Position numbers and translations under genes: made by a program. Shown piece by piece: positions 33,078-41,005 of a DNA stretch of 41,623 nt. Positions within the stretch are counted from its first letter, which is position 1; each line of letters begins with the position of its first letter. Source of the stretch: Aliidiomarina sp047920995 (GTDB lineage Bacteria > Pseudomonadota > Gammaproteobacteria > Enterobacterales > Alteromonadaceae); NCBI RefSeq assembly GCF_047920995.1, contig NZ_JBLRWZ010000023.1, positions 1-41,623 of the forward strand. The letters run 5' to 3'. Under the pieces are notes generated by a model that saw only the letters and a list, made by a program, of their open reading frames with translations, was not told the DNA's origin and ran no database searches.

Positions 33078-35036
33078 TTGAGCGACATGGCAAAAAATCT
33101 TATTCTTTGGTTAGTTATCGCGGTCGTGTTAATGAGCGTGTTCCAAGGAATTAATCCAGGTTCTACTGAGGGGCGCACATACGCCTACTCAGAGTTTGTG
33201 CGTGATGTAAATCGGGGTGATGTACGCGAAGTAACCATAAATGAATCGAAGCGTTCTATACAGGGCGTGCGCAGAAGTGGTGAAGAGTTCCGTACAGTGA
33301 TGCCAGCACAAGATCCTGAGTTATTAAACGAACTATTAAGCCAAGGTAATGTAACGGTACAATACCAAGAGCCAGAAGCACGAAGCTTACTTGGCACTAT
33401 TTTCATCTCTTGGTTCCCAATGCTGTTGTTGATTGCGGTGTGGATATTCTTCATGCGCCAAATGCAGGGTGGCGGTGGCAAAGGAGCAATGAGCTTCGGT
33501 AAAAGCAAAGCCCGCCTTATGGGTGAAGATCAAGTGAAAACCACGCTTGCGGATGTTGCTGGCTGTGAAGAAGCGAAAGAAGAAGTTGCCGAATTGGTTG
33601 ATTTCTTGCGCGATCCAAGCAAGTTCCAGCGCTTAGGTGGTCACATCCCGAAGGGCGTATTGATGGTAGGCCCTCCAGGTACTGGTAAAACATTGTTAGC
33701 AAAAGCAGTTGCAGGCGAGGCCAAGGTTCCGTTCTACACAATTTCTGGTTCTGATTTCGTAGAGATGTTTGTAGGTGTTGGTGCTTCGCGTGTTCGCGAT
33801 ATGTTCGAACAAGCGAAGAAATCTGCTCCTTGTATCATCTTTATTGATGAGATTGATGCAGTAGGTCGCCAGCGTGGCGCTGGCCTTGGTGGCGGTCACG
33901 ACGAGCGCGAGCAAACCTTGAACCAAATGCTCGTAGAAATGGATGGCTTCGAAGGCAATGAAGGTATTATCGTAATTGCTGCAACCAACCGCCCAGACGT
34001 ATTGGATCCAGCGTTATTACGCCCAGGCCGCTTCGATCGCCAAGTAACCGTGGGGTTACCGGATGTTCGTGGCCGTGCGCAAATTTTGAAAGTGCACATG
34101 CGTAAAGTTCCTTTGGCTGACGATGTGGAGCCAAGCGTAATTGCCCGCGGAACCCCTGGGTTCTCAGGTGCTGATTTGGCAAACTTAGTAAACGAAGCCG
34201 CGTTATTCGCAGCGCGCGAAAATCGCCGTGTTGTTTCTATGGCCGAGTTTGAAAAAGCCAAAGATAAGATTTTGATGGGCTCAGAACGTAAATCGATGGT
34301 AATGACCGAAGAAGAGAAAGCAATGACGGCTTATCACGAGGCCGGCCATGCCATCGTAGGTCGATTAGTACCAGATCATGATCCAGTATATAAAGTTTCC
34401 ATTATTCCGCGCGGTAGAGCGTTGGGTGTTACCATGTACTTGCCGGAGCAAGATCGAGTAAGCCACAGCAAGCAGCATTTAGAAAGTATGTTGTCGAGCT
34501 TATATGGCGGCCGTATCGCAGAGCAATTGATTTATGGTGATGACTACGTAACCACTGGCGCATCGAATGATATTGAGCGTGCTACTAGCATCGCTCGGAA
34601 AATGGTTACACAGTGGGGCTTATCCACCAAAATGGGCCCATTGTTGTACGCAGAAGATGATGGCCAAGTATTTTTAGGGCGCGGTGTAGCTCAGAACAAG
34701 CAAATGTCTGATGAAACTATGCGGGCGATAGATGCTGAGATTCGCAACGTGATTGATAGTAATTACGCGCGCGCCTACAAGATTTTGGACGAGAACATCG
34801 ATATCCTGCATTCCATGAAAGATGCGTTAATGAAATATGAAACGCTGGATGCACATCAGATTGATGATTTAATGGAACGCAGAGAAGTTCGCGAACCGGT
34901 AAATTGGCATGATGATAATGATACCGGTAATGTTGCTGGTGGTGGCAAAAAAGCAACCAAAGACGCGGAAGGTAGCAAGGAAAAAGATGATGATTCACCG
35001 TTACTCAACGATCCGGATGAATCACCCGCTAAATAA
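33078..35036 (+). CDS. ftsH: ATP-dependent zinc metalloprotease FtsH
   Basis: A 652-residue membrane AAA+ protease that degrades membrane proteins and regulators such as sigma-32 and LpxC. Two membrane helices (about 7-25 and 99-121, the latter WFPMLLLIAVWIFFM) flank a periplasmic domain. The AAA module has Walker A GPPGTGKT (198-205), Walker B CIIFIDEID and the SRH region (ATNRPDVLDPALLRPGRFD). The protease site is HEAGH (His420, Glu421, His424). The last ~45 residues are polar and disordered. UUG 33078 (MSDMAKN) is favoured because GAGAGG lies eight bases upstream; ATG 33087 would be 17 bases away, though both starts give a normal protein. Confidence 0.97.
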   Translation: MSDMAKNLILWLVIAVVLMSVFQGINPGSTEGRTYAYSEFVRDVNRGDVREVTINESKRSIQGVRRSGEEFRTVMPAQDPELLNELLSQGNVTVQYQEPEARSLLGTIFISWFPMLLLIAVWIFFMRQMQGGGGKGAMSFGKSKARLMGEDQVKTTLADVAGCEEAKEEVAELVDFLRDPSKFQRLGGHIPKGVLMVGPPGTGKTLLAKAVAGEAKVPFYTISGSDFVEMFVGVGASRVRDMFEQAKKSAPCIIFIDEIDAVGRQRGAGLGGGHDEREQTLNQMLVEMDGFEGNEGIIVIAATNRPDVLDPALLRPGRFDRQVTVGLPDVRGRAQILKVHMRKVPLADDVEPSVIARGTPGFSGADLANLVNEAALFAARENRRVVSMAEFEKAKDKILMGSERKSMVMTEEEKAMTAYHEAGHAIVGRLVPDHDPVYKVSIIPRGRALGVTMYLPEQDRVSHSKQHLESMLSSLYGGRIAEQLIYGDDYVTTGASNDIERATSIARKMVTQWGLSTKMGPLLYAEDDGQVFLGRGVAQNKQMSDETMRAIDAEIRNVIDSNYARAYKILDENIDILHSMKDALMKYETLDAHQIDDLMERREVREPVNWHDDNDTGNVAGGGKKATKDAEGSKEKDDDSPLLNDPDESPAK

Positions 35037-35045
35037 TCTATAATA

Positions 35046-35072
35046 AATGCCCCGTTCGCGGGGCATTTTTTT
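35046..35072 (+). terminator. Intrinsic terminator after ftsH
   Basis: ATGCCCCG (35047-35054) pairs perfectly with CGGGGCAT (35059-35066) over a TTCG loop and runs into seven Ts. folP and later genes therefore need read-through or their own promoter. Confidence 0.9.
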
Positions 35073-35102
35073 GCTTGCCACGATCATCTTGAGGACACCT
35101 GC

Positions 35103-35915
35103 ATGGCGCAACAACGACAACCATTTCAAGTAATGGGTATTTTAAATGTTACTCCCGATTCTTTTTCCGATGGTGGTCGATACAACTCGGTGAGCTCGGC
35201 ATTACAACGCGCAGAGCAGATGGTAGTAGCGGGCGCTACATGGCTTGATGTGGGTGGTGAATCAACTCGGCCAGGCGCAGCAGGTGTTGCTGAGCAAGAA
35301 GAACTAGATAGAGTAATTCCAGTGATAGAAGCCTTATCGCGGGAGTTTGCGGTGCAGATTTCTGTAGACACGAGCAAAGCGCAGGTAATGCGTGAAGCTG
35401 TGCATGCAGGGGCGGCAATGATTAATGATGTTCGCGCGTTGCGAGAGCCTGGAGCGCTAGCAGCCGCTGCCGAAAGTAACGTTAAAGTGTGTTTAATGCA
35501 TATGGTTGGCCAACCGCGTACCATGCAAGATGCCCCTGAATATGGCAACGTTGTGAACGAAGTGAAGCTATTTTTGCAAGATCGCATGCGTGTATGTGAA
35601 CAAGCGGGTATTGCTCGGGAGCGTCTTTTACTTGATCCGGGCTTTGGTTTTGGCAAAACTGTACGGCATAATTATGAGTTGCTACATCGATTAGCGTGCT
35701 TTCAAGAGTTTGAAGTGCCTTTATTGATTGGCGTTTCCCGAAAATCGATGTTGGGCAAGGTAACCGGGCGCGATGTAGAGCAACGGTTAGCAGCGAGTAT
35801 TGCTGCGGCAACCATCGCTATGATGAAAGGTGCTGCCATTTTGCGTGTGCATGATGTTGCAGAAACCATGGATGCGGTAAAAGTGGTTACCGCCACATTA
35901 ACAGGAGAGTATTAG
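35103..35915 (+). CDS. folP: Dihydropteroate synthase
   Basis: A 270-residue TIM-barrel enzyme that joins p-aminobenzoate to dihydropterin pyrophosphate in folate synthesis; it is the sulfonamide target. Signatures are MGILNVTPDSFSDGG, GGESTRPGA, SVDTSKAQVM, the DPGFGFGKT loop and GVSRKSML near the C-terminus. E. coli FolP is 282 residues. ATG 35103 has GAGGA upstream. It lies 66 bp after ftsH across a terminator and four bases before glmM, in the usual ftsH-folP-glmM order. Confidence 0.96.
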   Translation: MAQQRQPFQVMGILNVTPDSFSDGGRYNSVSSALQRAEQMVVAGATWLDVGGESTRPGAAGVAEQEELDRVIPVIEALSREFAVQISVDTSKAQVMREAVHAGAAMINDVRALREPGALAAAAESNVKVCLMHMVGQPRTMQDAPEYGNVVNEVKLFLQDRMRVCEQAGIARERLLLDPGFGFGKTVRHNYELLHRLACFQEFEVPLLIGVSRKSMLGKVTGRDVEQRLAASIAAATIAMMKGAAILRVHDVAETMDAVKVVTATLTGEY

Positions 35916-35919
35916 TATT

Positions 35920-37251
35920 ATGGGTAAGTATTTCGGCACTGATGGAATTCGCGGTCGTGTAGGTGACCGCCCGATTACCCCTGATTTTGTCTTGAAATTA
36001 GGCTGGGCCGCTGGTAAAGCTTTGGCTGCAGAAGGTAATACGCGCGTATTAATTGGCAAGGATACGCGGATTTCAGGTTATATGTTGGAATCTGCACTAG
36101 AAGCTGGTTTCTCCGCTGCAGGTGTTAATGTTGAATTTCTAGGCCCCATGCCAACGCCGGCCATTGCCTATTTAACCCGCACCTTTCGTGCTGCCGCGGG
36201 CATCGTGATCAGCGCTTCGCATAATCCGTATTATGATAACGGTATTAAGTTCTTTTCTGATAGTGGGCATAAACTCTCTGATGCACTTGAACAACGCATT
36301 GAAGATTATCTCGATCAAGAAATTGATTGTGTGTCTTCGGAGAAACTTGGCCGTGCTTCGCGTATTCCTGATGCGGCTGGCCGTTATATCGAGTTTTGTA
36401 AAAGTGTATTTCCCAGTGAGCTATCGCTCAGTAAGCTTAAGTTAGTAGTGGATTGCGCGAACGGTGCTACTTACCATATCGCGCCGAACGTGTTTCGTGA
36501 GCTTGGTGCGCAAGTAATTGAAATCGGCAGTACGCCTAATGGTTTGAATATTAACGCAGGGTGCGGTGCAACCGATTTAGCCGCATTAACTGCGAAAGTA
36601 AGAGAGGAAAAAGCGGATATTGGCATCGCCCTTGATGGTGATGGTGATCGCTTAATGATTGTGGATGCCGAGGGCGTGGTAATCGATGGTGATGAAATCG
36701 TTTATGCATTAGTGCGCCAAGCTATTAAGGATGGCACCCTGGAAGGTGGTGTAGTAGGTACCGTAATGAGTAATATGGGCATGCAATTAGCGTTAGAAAA
36801 GCTAAATGTACCCTTTACCCGAGCAAAAGTAGGGGACCGTTTTGTTATGGAAGCCCTACGAGAAAATCGTTGGTTTATAGGCGGCGAAGGTTCAGGCCAC
36901 ATTATCAATTTAAAGTACCACAGTACCGGTGATGGCATCATTGCCGCGATTCAATTTCTATCTGCCATGGTACGCGAACGATGTAGCGCTCGTGCTATGA
37001 TTCAGGGTATGCAAAAGTTACCTCAAGTACTGGTGAATGTTAGATTTACCAGTGGCACCGATCCACTGTGTGAAGATAACGTTTTATCTGCAGTGGCAGA
37101 AGTTGAAAAAGCATTAGCCGGTGAAGGCCGAGTACTTTTGCGAAAATCGGGTACTGAACCGTTGATTCGAGTAATGGTTGAAGGGAAGGATTCTGCACGA
37201 GTAAAAGCCTACGCACAGCAAATCGCGAGTGAAGTAGCTGCTATTGTTTAA
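35920..37251 (+). CDS. glmM: Phosphoglucosamine mutase
   Basis: A 443-residue alpha-D-phosphohexomutase converting glucosamine-6-phosphate to glucosamine-1-phosphate for peptidoglycan and LPS precursors. The phosphorylated serine is Ser100 in VISASHNPYYDNGIKFF (Ser102 in E. coli). The metal-binding loop is ALDGDGDRLMI, the substrate loop is GGEGSGHII, and the phosphate-binding C-terminal loop is RKSGTEPLIRVM. E. coli GlmM is 445 residues. A GGAG site lies within the end of folP four bases upstream, so the two are probably coupled. Confidence 0.97.
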   Translation: MGKYFGTDGIRGRVGDRPITPDFVLKLGWAAGKALAAEGNTRVLIGKDTRISGYMLESALEAGFSAAGVNVEFLGPMPTPAIAYLTRTFRAAAGIVISASHNPYYDNGIKFFSDSGHKLSDALEQRIEDYLDQEIDCVSSEKLGRASRIPDAAGRYIEFCKSVFPSELSLSKLKLVVDCANGATYHIAPNVFRELGAQVIEIGSTPNGLNINAGCGATDLAALTAKVREEKADIGIALDGDGDRLMIVDAEGVVIDGDEIVYALVRQAIKDGTLEGGVVGTVMSNMGMQLALEKLNVPFTRAKVGDRFVMEALRENRWFIGGEGSGHIINLKYHSTGDGIIAAIQFLSAMVRERCSARAMIQGMQKLPQVLVNVRFTSGTDPLCEDNVLSAVAEVEKALAGEGRVLLRKSGTEPLIRVMVEGKDSARVKAYAQQIASEVAAIV

Positions 37252-37287
37252 GCATTGAGCAGTCAATAAATTTTTCAATAGTGGTGC

Positions 37288-37316
37288 TTGTATCAGACCT
37301 TGATGTCAGGTACTAT
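37288..37316 (+). promoter_or_regulatory. Possible promoter for tpiA-secG
   Basis: TTGTAT (37288-37293), a 17-nt spacer and TACTAT (37311-37316) resemble a weak sigma-70 promoter in the 89-bp glmM-tpiA gap. Two or three positions in each hexamer differ from consensus. Confidence 0.3.
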
Positions 37317-37340
37317 CTGCGCCGCTTACAGGAGTGTCAT

Positions 37341-38087
37341 GTGAGACAAACACTGGTTATTGCCAACTGGAAATTAAACGGCGGTATCGGCCTCTTAAAA
37401 GAAATGGCTGAGCACTTTCACCATGTGGATACGCAAGAACAGGTGCAAGTGGTTATTTGTCCTCCAGCTGTTTATCTGAAAACTGCAGAAGTTCTTTTTG
37501 AACCAATCGGCATTCACATAGGTGGGCAAAACTGCAGCGAGCACTCATCCGGCGCATTTACTGGCGAAATAAGTGCAGAAATGGTTGCAGATGTAGGTTG
37601 TAAATTTGTTTTAGTTGGGCACTCAGAGCGGCGTGCATTGTTTGCGGATACCGATGCGGTAATTGCGAAAAAAGTTCAGCAAGCACAGAGTGCCGATTTG
37701 ATTCCTGTGCTTTGTGTTGGTGAAACACTAGCCGAGCGAGAAGCAAATGCGGTAGAATCGGTAATTCAAGAACAACTTGAAGCCGCGCTGCAAAAAGCTA
37801 ATTTTGAACGCTTAGTAATCGCTTACGAGCCAGTTTGGGCAATAGGTACAGGGGTTACTGCATCACCTGAGCAAGCTCAGGAAGTGCACAAGATAATTCG
37901 TACTTGGGTGGCTAGCAAAGCACCTGAAGAAGCGCAGAAGTTACAAATTTTATATGGTGGTAGTGTAAAAGCTGATAACGCGAATACACTGTTTAGCCAA
38001 CCCGATATCGATGGTGGCCTGATTGGCGGTGCTAGTCTCGATACCGAACAGTTTGATGCCATATGCAAGGCAGCAAAGGATATTTAA
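37341..38087 (+). CDS. tpiA: Triosephosphate isomerase
   Basis: A 248-residue glycolytic TIM barrel interconverting dihydroxyacetone phosphate and glyceraldehyde-3-phosphate. Catalytic residues are visible: Asn9 and Lys11 (IANWKLN), His94 (VLVGHSERR) and Glu163 (AYEPVWAIGTG, running into loop 6). The phosphate-binding YGGSVKADN and GGLIGGASL end the protein normally. E. coli TpiA is 255. I start it at GTG 37341 (MRQTLVIANWK), with AGGAG six bases upstream; the frame is open further back to 37281 but those 20 residues are not TIM-like. It lies between glmM and secG, as in pseudomonads and many Alteromonadales. Confidence 0.95.
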   Translation: MRQTLVIANWKLNGGIGLLKEMAEHFHHVDTQEQVQVVICPPAVYLKTAEVLFEPIGIHIGGQNCSEHSSGAFTGEISAEMVADVGCKFVLVGHSERRALFADTDAVIAKKVQQAQSADLIPVLCVGETLAEREANAVESVIQEQLEAALQKANFERLVIAYEPVWAIGTGVTASPEQAQEVHKIIRTWVASKAPEEAQKLQILYGGSVKADNANTLFSQPDIDGGLIGGASLDTEQFDAICKAAKDI

Positions 38088-38091
38088 ATTT

Positions 38092-38406
38092 ATGTATGAA
38101 GTTCTATTAGTAGTTTACCTTTTGGTTGCGATAGCTTTGATTGCCTTAATTATGTTGCAACAAGGCAAGGGCGCAGATATGGGTGCTTCATTTGGAGCTG
38201 GTGCTTCAAATACCGTATTTGGTTCTGGCGGTTCAGGTAACTTCCTTACCCGTATGACCGCGATTGTAGCAGTGTCGTTCTTTTTGTTAAGCCTATTGTT
38301 AGGTAGCATCGTTGCTGGTGAGCGAGCTCCTGCCGACGATTGGATTGATTTAACTGAAGAGCCAACCGAACAAACACCACCGAACGATTTACCGCCAGGT
38401 AATTAA
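38092..38406 (+). CDS. secG: Protein translocase subunit SecG
   Basis: A 104-residue SecG, the small accessory subunit of the SecYEG channel that assists SecA-driven export. Two membrane helices (about 2-22 and 53-73) flank the conserved cytoplasmic loop LQQGKGADMGASFGAGASNTVFGSGGSGNFL region. The acidic, proline-rich C-terminus is variable in the family. ATG 38092 is four bases after the tpiA stop; AAGGA lies 11 bases upstream, within tpiA, so translation is probably coupled. tRNA-Leu follows, as in E. coli. Confidence 0.94.
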   Translation: MYEVLLVVYLLVAIALIALIMLQQGKGADMGASFGAGASNTVFGSGGSGNFLTRMTAIVAVSFFLLSLLLGSIVAGERAPADDWIDLTEEPTEQTPPNDLPPGN

Positions 38407-38450
38407 CTCGTGTGAGCGTAATTAAGTTTACGCAATAAGTTGAAAATTAA

Positions 38451-38537
38451 GCCGAAGTGGTGGAATTGGTAGACACGCCATCTTGAGGGGGTGGTGCTCA
38501 ATTGAGCGTACGAGTTCGAGTCTCGTCTTCGGCACCA
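38451..38537 (+). tRNA. leuU: tRNA-Leu (anticodon GAG)
   Basis: An 87-nt class II tRNA with encoded CCA. The acceptor stem GCCGAAG (38451-38457) pairs with CTTCGGC (38527-38533), then A plus CCA. The anticodon stem CCATC/GGTGG encloses loop TTGAGGG, giving anticodon GAG, which reads CUC/CUU. The long variable arm GTGCTCAATTGAGCGT and the T-loop GTTCGAGTC are present. It is close to E. coli leuU and in the same place, after secG. Confidence 0.97.
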
Positions 38538-38609
38538 AAGTTAATGTTATCCTGTTGTTAATTAAAAACTTTTAATTTCGCTAGAAGTGGTTACAAAAGT
38601 TTTTAGCAG

Positions 38610-38637
38610 TTGAATATTCAACGTAACAGAGTATAAT
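38610..38637 (+). promoter_or_regulatory. Promoter for tRNA-fMet with overlapping palindrome
   Basis: TTGAAT (38610-38615) and a perfect TATAAT (38632-38637) are 16 nt apart, with an AT-rich stretch upstream (UP-like) and a GC-rich discriminator just before the tRNA, as in stringently controlled promoters. The perfect 14-bp palindrome GTTGAATATTCAAC (38609-38622) covers the -35. Confidence 0.75.
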
Positions 38638-38650
38638 ATGCAATATCGGA

Positions 38651-38727
<77 letters not shown>

Positions 38728-38849
38728 GTTCGAGTTTAACGGTACTACTCGTTGTATAGTAGTCATGGATTAAGTCACATGTGTGTAGCATTCTTCGGAT
38801 AAGATGTAACACAACCCGGTAAACTCAGGTCGAAAGGCACTAGTGAAAT
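38728..38849 (+). other. Structured spacer between tRNA-fMet and its terminator
   Basis: About 120 nt separate the mature tRNA end from the first terminator. Several pairings are possible, for example CGAGT (38731-38735)/ACTCG (38747-38751), and TGTGT..ACACA flanking GCAT..ATGT. No ORF is convincing. It may be only a processed 3' trailer. Confidence 0.4.
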
Positions 38850-38876
38850 AGCCCCGACAATGTCCGGGGCTTTTTG
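38850..38876 (+). terminator. Intrinsic terminator after tRNA-fMet
   Basis: AGCCCCG (38850-38856) pairs with CGGGGCT (38865-38871) over 8 nt, followed by TTTTTGCTTTTTT. It would end many tRNA-fMet transcripts before rimP. Confidence 0.85.
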
Positions 38877-38902
38877 CTTTTTTAGCCTAGCTGGCATTAG
38901 TT

Positions 38903-38938
38903 TTGACACCTGAGAACTGGGCATTATGCCCTTTTTTT
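38903..38938 (+). terminator. Second terminator-like hairpin just before rimP, behind a consensus -35
   Basis: GGGCA (38919-38923)-TTA-TGCCC (38927-38931) is followed by seven Ts (38932-38938), ending six bases before the rimP ribosome site. A perfect TTGACA (38903-38908) lies just upstream, but the matching -10 (TATGCC at 38925) is poor and falls inside the hairpin. This may be an attenuator controlling rimP-nusA-infB. Confidence 0.6.
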
Positions 38939-38954
38939 GTTTCTGGAGGTTGAG

Positions 38955-39410
38955 TTGGCAACTTTGGTTGAACGACTAACAAATATGCTTGAGCCCGCCG
39001 TTGCTGCGGCTGGCTTTGAATTGATTGGTGTAGAATTTATACGCAGTAAGCAATCTACTTTGCGCGTATACATTGATCACGAAGAAGGGATTACCGTTGA
39101 TAATTGCGCTGATGTGAGCCATCAGGTGAGCGCTGTTCTTGATGTAGAAGATCCGATTAATACTGAATACTTTTTGGAAGTATCGTCGCCAGGAATGGAA
39201 CGTCCATTCTTTAAAGCGGCCCACTTTGAACAGTTTATTGGCGAGGAAGCCGCTGTGCAGCTTAACGTTGCACTCGAAAATCGCCGCAAATTTACTGCCG
39301 TTATTACGGCGGTTGAAGATAACGTGATAGTTTTCACTATCGGTGAAGATTCATTTAAGGTACCTATGAGTGCAATCAAAAAGGCACACTTAGTACCGAA
39401 GTTCGATTAA
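38955..39410 (+). CDS. rimP: Ribosome maturation factor RimP
   Basis: A 151-residue RimP, needed for late 30S subunit assembly. The N-terminal domain has AAAGFELIGVEFIR, STLRVYIDHEEGITVDNCADVSHQVSAVLDVED and LEVSSPGMERPFF, the family hallmark; the C-terminal SH3-like domain ends KAHLVPKFD. E. coli RimP is about the same length and very similar. I use UUG 38955 (MATLVERL) with GGAGG five bases upstream; the upstream in-frame extension overlaps the U-tract and ribosome site and is rejected. nusA follows 70 bp downstream. Confidence 0.95.
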   Translation: MATLVERLTNMLEPAVAAAGFELIGVEFIRSKQSTLRVYIDHEEGITVDNCADVSHQVSAVLDVEDPINTEYFLEVSSPGMERPFFKAAHFEQFIGEEAAVQLNVALENRRKFTAVITAVEDNVIVFTIGEDSFKVPMSAIKKAHLVPKFD

Positions 39411-39480
39411 TTAATAGCGTTAAAATGAAAGCGCAAAATGTTAACAGCGCTGATGTTGAGAGCGTAAACGAGGCAAGAGC

Positions 39481-40980
39481 ATGAATAAAGAGATTTTGCT
39501 GGTTGCAGAGGCTGTTTCCAATGAGAAATCAGTACCACGCGAAAAGATTTTTGAAGCCCTAGAAATTGCGATTGCAACCGCAACTCGTAAGAAATCTGAA
39601 GGCGATATCGAAGTACGTGTGGCAATCGACCGGAATACGGGTGAATTCGAAACATTCCGCCGCTGGATGGTGGTTGCTGATCCAGATGGAGCTTTAGATA
39701 ATCCATATGCTGAGATTTCGTTATCCGCGGCGCAAATCGATGATCCTGATATTCAAATCGGCGATTACATAGAAGACCAAATTGATTCGATACAGTTTGA
39801 TCGCATTACTACACAAACCGCCAAGCAGGTAATTGTGCAAAAGGTTCGTGAAGCTGAGCGTGCGCAAGTTGTTGAGCAGTACGAAGATCAAGTAGGTACG
39901 TTGATTAACGGTACAGTAAAAAAAGCAACTCGAGATAACGTATTGCTAGATTTAGGTAACAACGCTGAAGCGGTTATATTCCGTGACGATATGTTGCCGC
40001 GCGAAAGTGTTCGCCCAGGCGACCGTGTTCGTGGTTTGTTATTTGCCGTGCGCCCTGAAGCGCGCGGAGCGCAATTATTTGTAAGCCGCACGCATCCTGA
40101 TTTCCTGATTGAGCTATTCCGCATTGAAGTGCCAGAAATTGGCGAAGAGATGATTGAAGTTAAGGGCGCTGCTCGAGATCCAGGTTCACGGGCGAAAATT
40201 GCGGTGAAAAGTAATGATCGTCGTATTGATCCAGTGGGTGCTTGTGTAGGTATGCGCGGAGCTCGCGTGCAAGCCGTTTCTAGTGAGCTAGGTGGCGAGC
40301 GGGTTGATATCGTACTTTGGGATGATAACCCAGCACAGTTCGTGATTAACGCGATGGCGCCAGCTGAAGTTGTTTCTATCGTGATGGATGAAGAAACGCA
40401 TACCATGGAAGTTGCGGTTGAAGAGGGTAACCTCGCGCAAGCTATCGGCCGGAACGGCCAAAACGTTCGTTTAGCTAGCCAGCTTACCGGCTGGGAACTC
40501 AACGTTATGACCGTAGCTGACTTTAACGCACGCAATGAAGCTGAATCTGAGCGGATAACTGCATTATTCATGGAAGGCCTAGAAATCGACGAAGATTTCG
40601 CTGGAGTACTGATTGATGAAGGTTTCTCAACGTTAGAAGAAATTGCTTATGTACCAGTAGCAGAATTACTGTCTGTTGAGGGTATGGATGAAGATATCGT
40701 GGAAGAGTTACGCAGCAGAGCGCGTGATTTCTTAACCACTAAAGCATTGAAAACCGAAGAATCGTTAGAAGGTGCAGAGCCTGATTCAACCTTGCTTGAG
40801 TTAGAAGGGATGGATAGCCATTTAGCTTATGAATTAGCCTCTATTGGTGTGAAAACGCTGGAAGATTTGGCAGAGCAAGGTACCGACGATTTAGAAAGTA
40901 TTCAATCATTAACGCCAACAACGGCTGGTGAGCTGATTATGAAAGCTCGCAACATTTGTTGGTTTAGTGACGAAGCATAA
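39481..40980 (+). CDS. nusA: Transcription termination/antitermination factor NusA
   Basis: A 499-residue NusA (E. coli 495), which binds RNA polymerase and nascent RNA and modulates pausing, termination and antitermination. The N-terminal RNA-polymerase-binding domain (about 1-130, NKEILLVAEAVSNEKSVPRE start) is followed by an S1 domain (about 135-200, GTVKKATRDNVLLDLGNNAEA), two KH domains (about 205-345, with RIDPVGACVGMRGARVQAV and AIGRNGQNVRLASQLTGWE) and two C-terminal acidic repeats (about 365-495), as in gammaproteobacteria. GAGG lies upstream of ATG 39481. infB follows 25 bp later. Confidence 0.98.
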   Translation: MNKEILLVAEAVSNEKSVPREKIFEALEIAIATATRKKSEGDIEVRVAIDRNTGEFETFRRWMVVADPDGALDNPYAEISLSAAQIDDPDIQIGDYIEDQIDSIQFDRITTQTAKQVIVQKVREAERAQVVEQYEDQVGTLINGTVKKATRDNVLLDLGNNAEAVIFRDDMLPRESVRPGDRVRGLLFAVRPEARGAQLFVSRTHPDFLIELFRIEVPEIGEEMIEVKGAARDPGSRAKIAVKSNDRRIDPVGACVGMRGARVQAVSSELGGERVDIVLWDDNPAQFVINAMAPAEVVSIVMDEETHTMEVAVEEGNLAQAIGRNGQNVRLASQLTGWELNVMTVADFNARNEAESERITALFMEGLEIDEDFAGVLIDEGFSTLEEIAYVPVAELLSVEGMDEDIVEELRSRARDFLTTKALKTEESLEGAEPDSTLLELEGMDSHLAYELASIGVKTLEDLAEQGTDDLESIQSLTPTTAGELIMKARNICWFSDEA

Positions 40981-41005
40981 ACAGTTTAAGTGAGGTATGA
41001 ATTAG

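Noticed and set aside
38560..38577. AT-only palindrome AATTAAAA/TTTTAATT after tRNA-Leu as a terminator
   Set aside because: The stem has no G-C pairs and no following U-run, so it would be too unstable to terminate.
39888..40571. 227-codon minus-strand ORF opposite nusA
   Set aside because: It is the complement of conserved S1/KH coding sequence, with a Ser/Arg/Thr-rich low-information product and no ribosome site seen.
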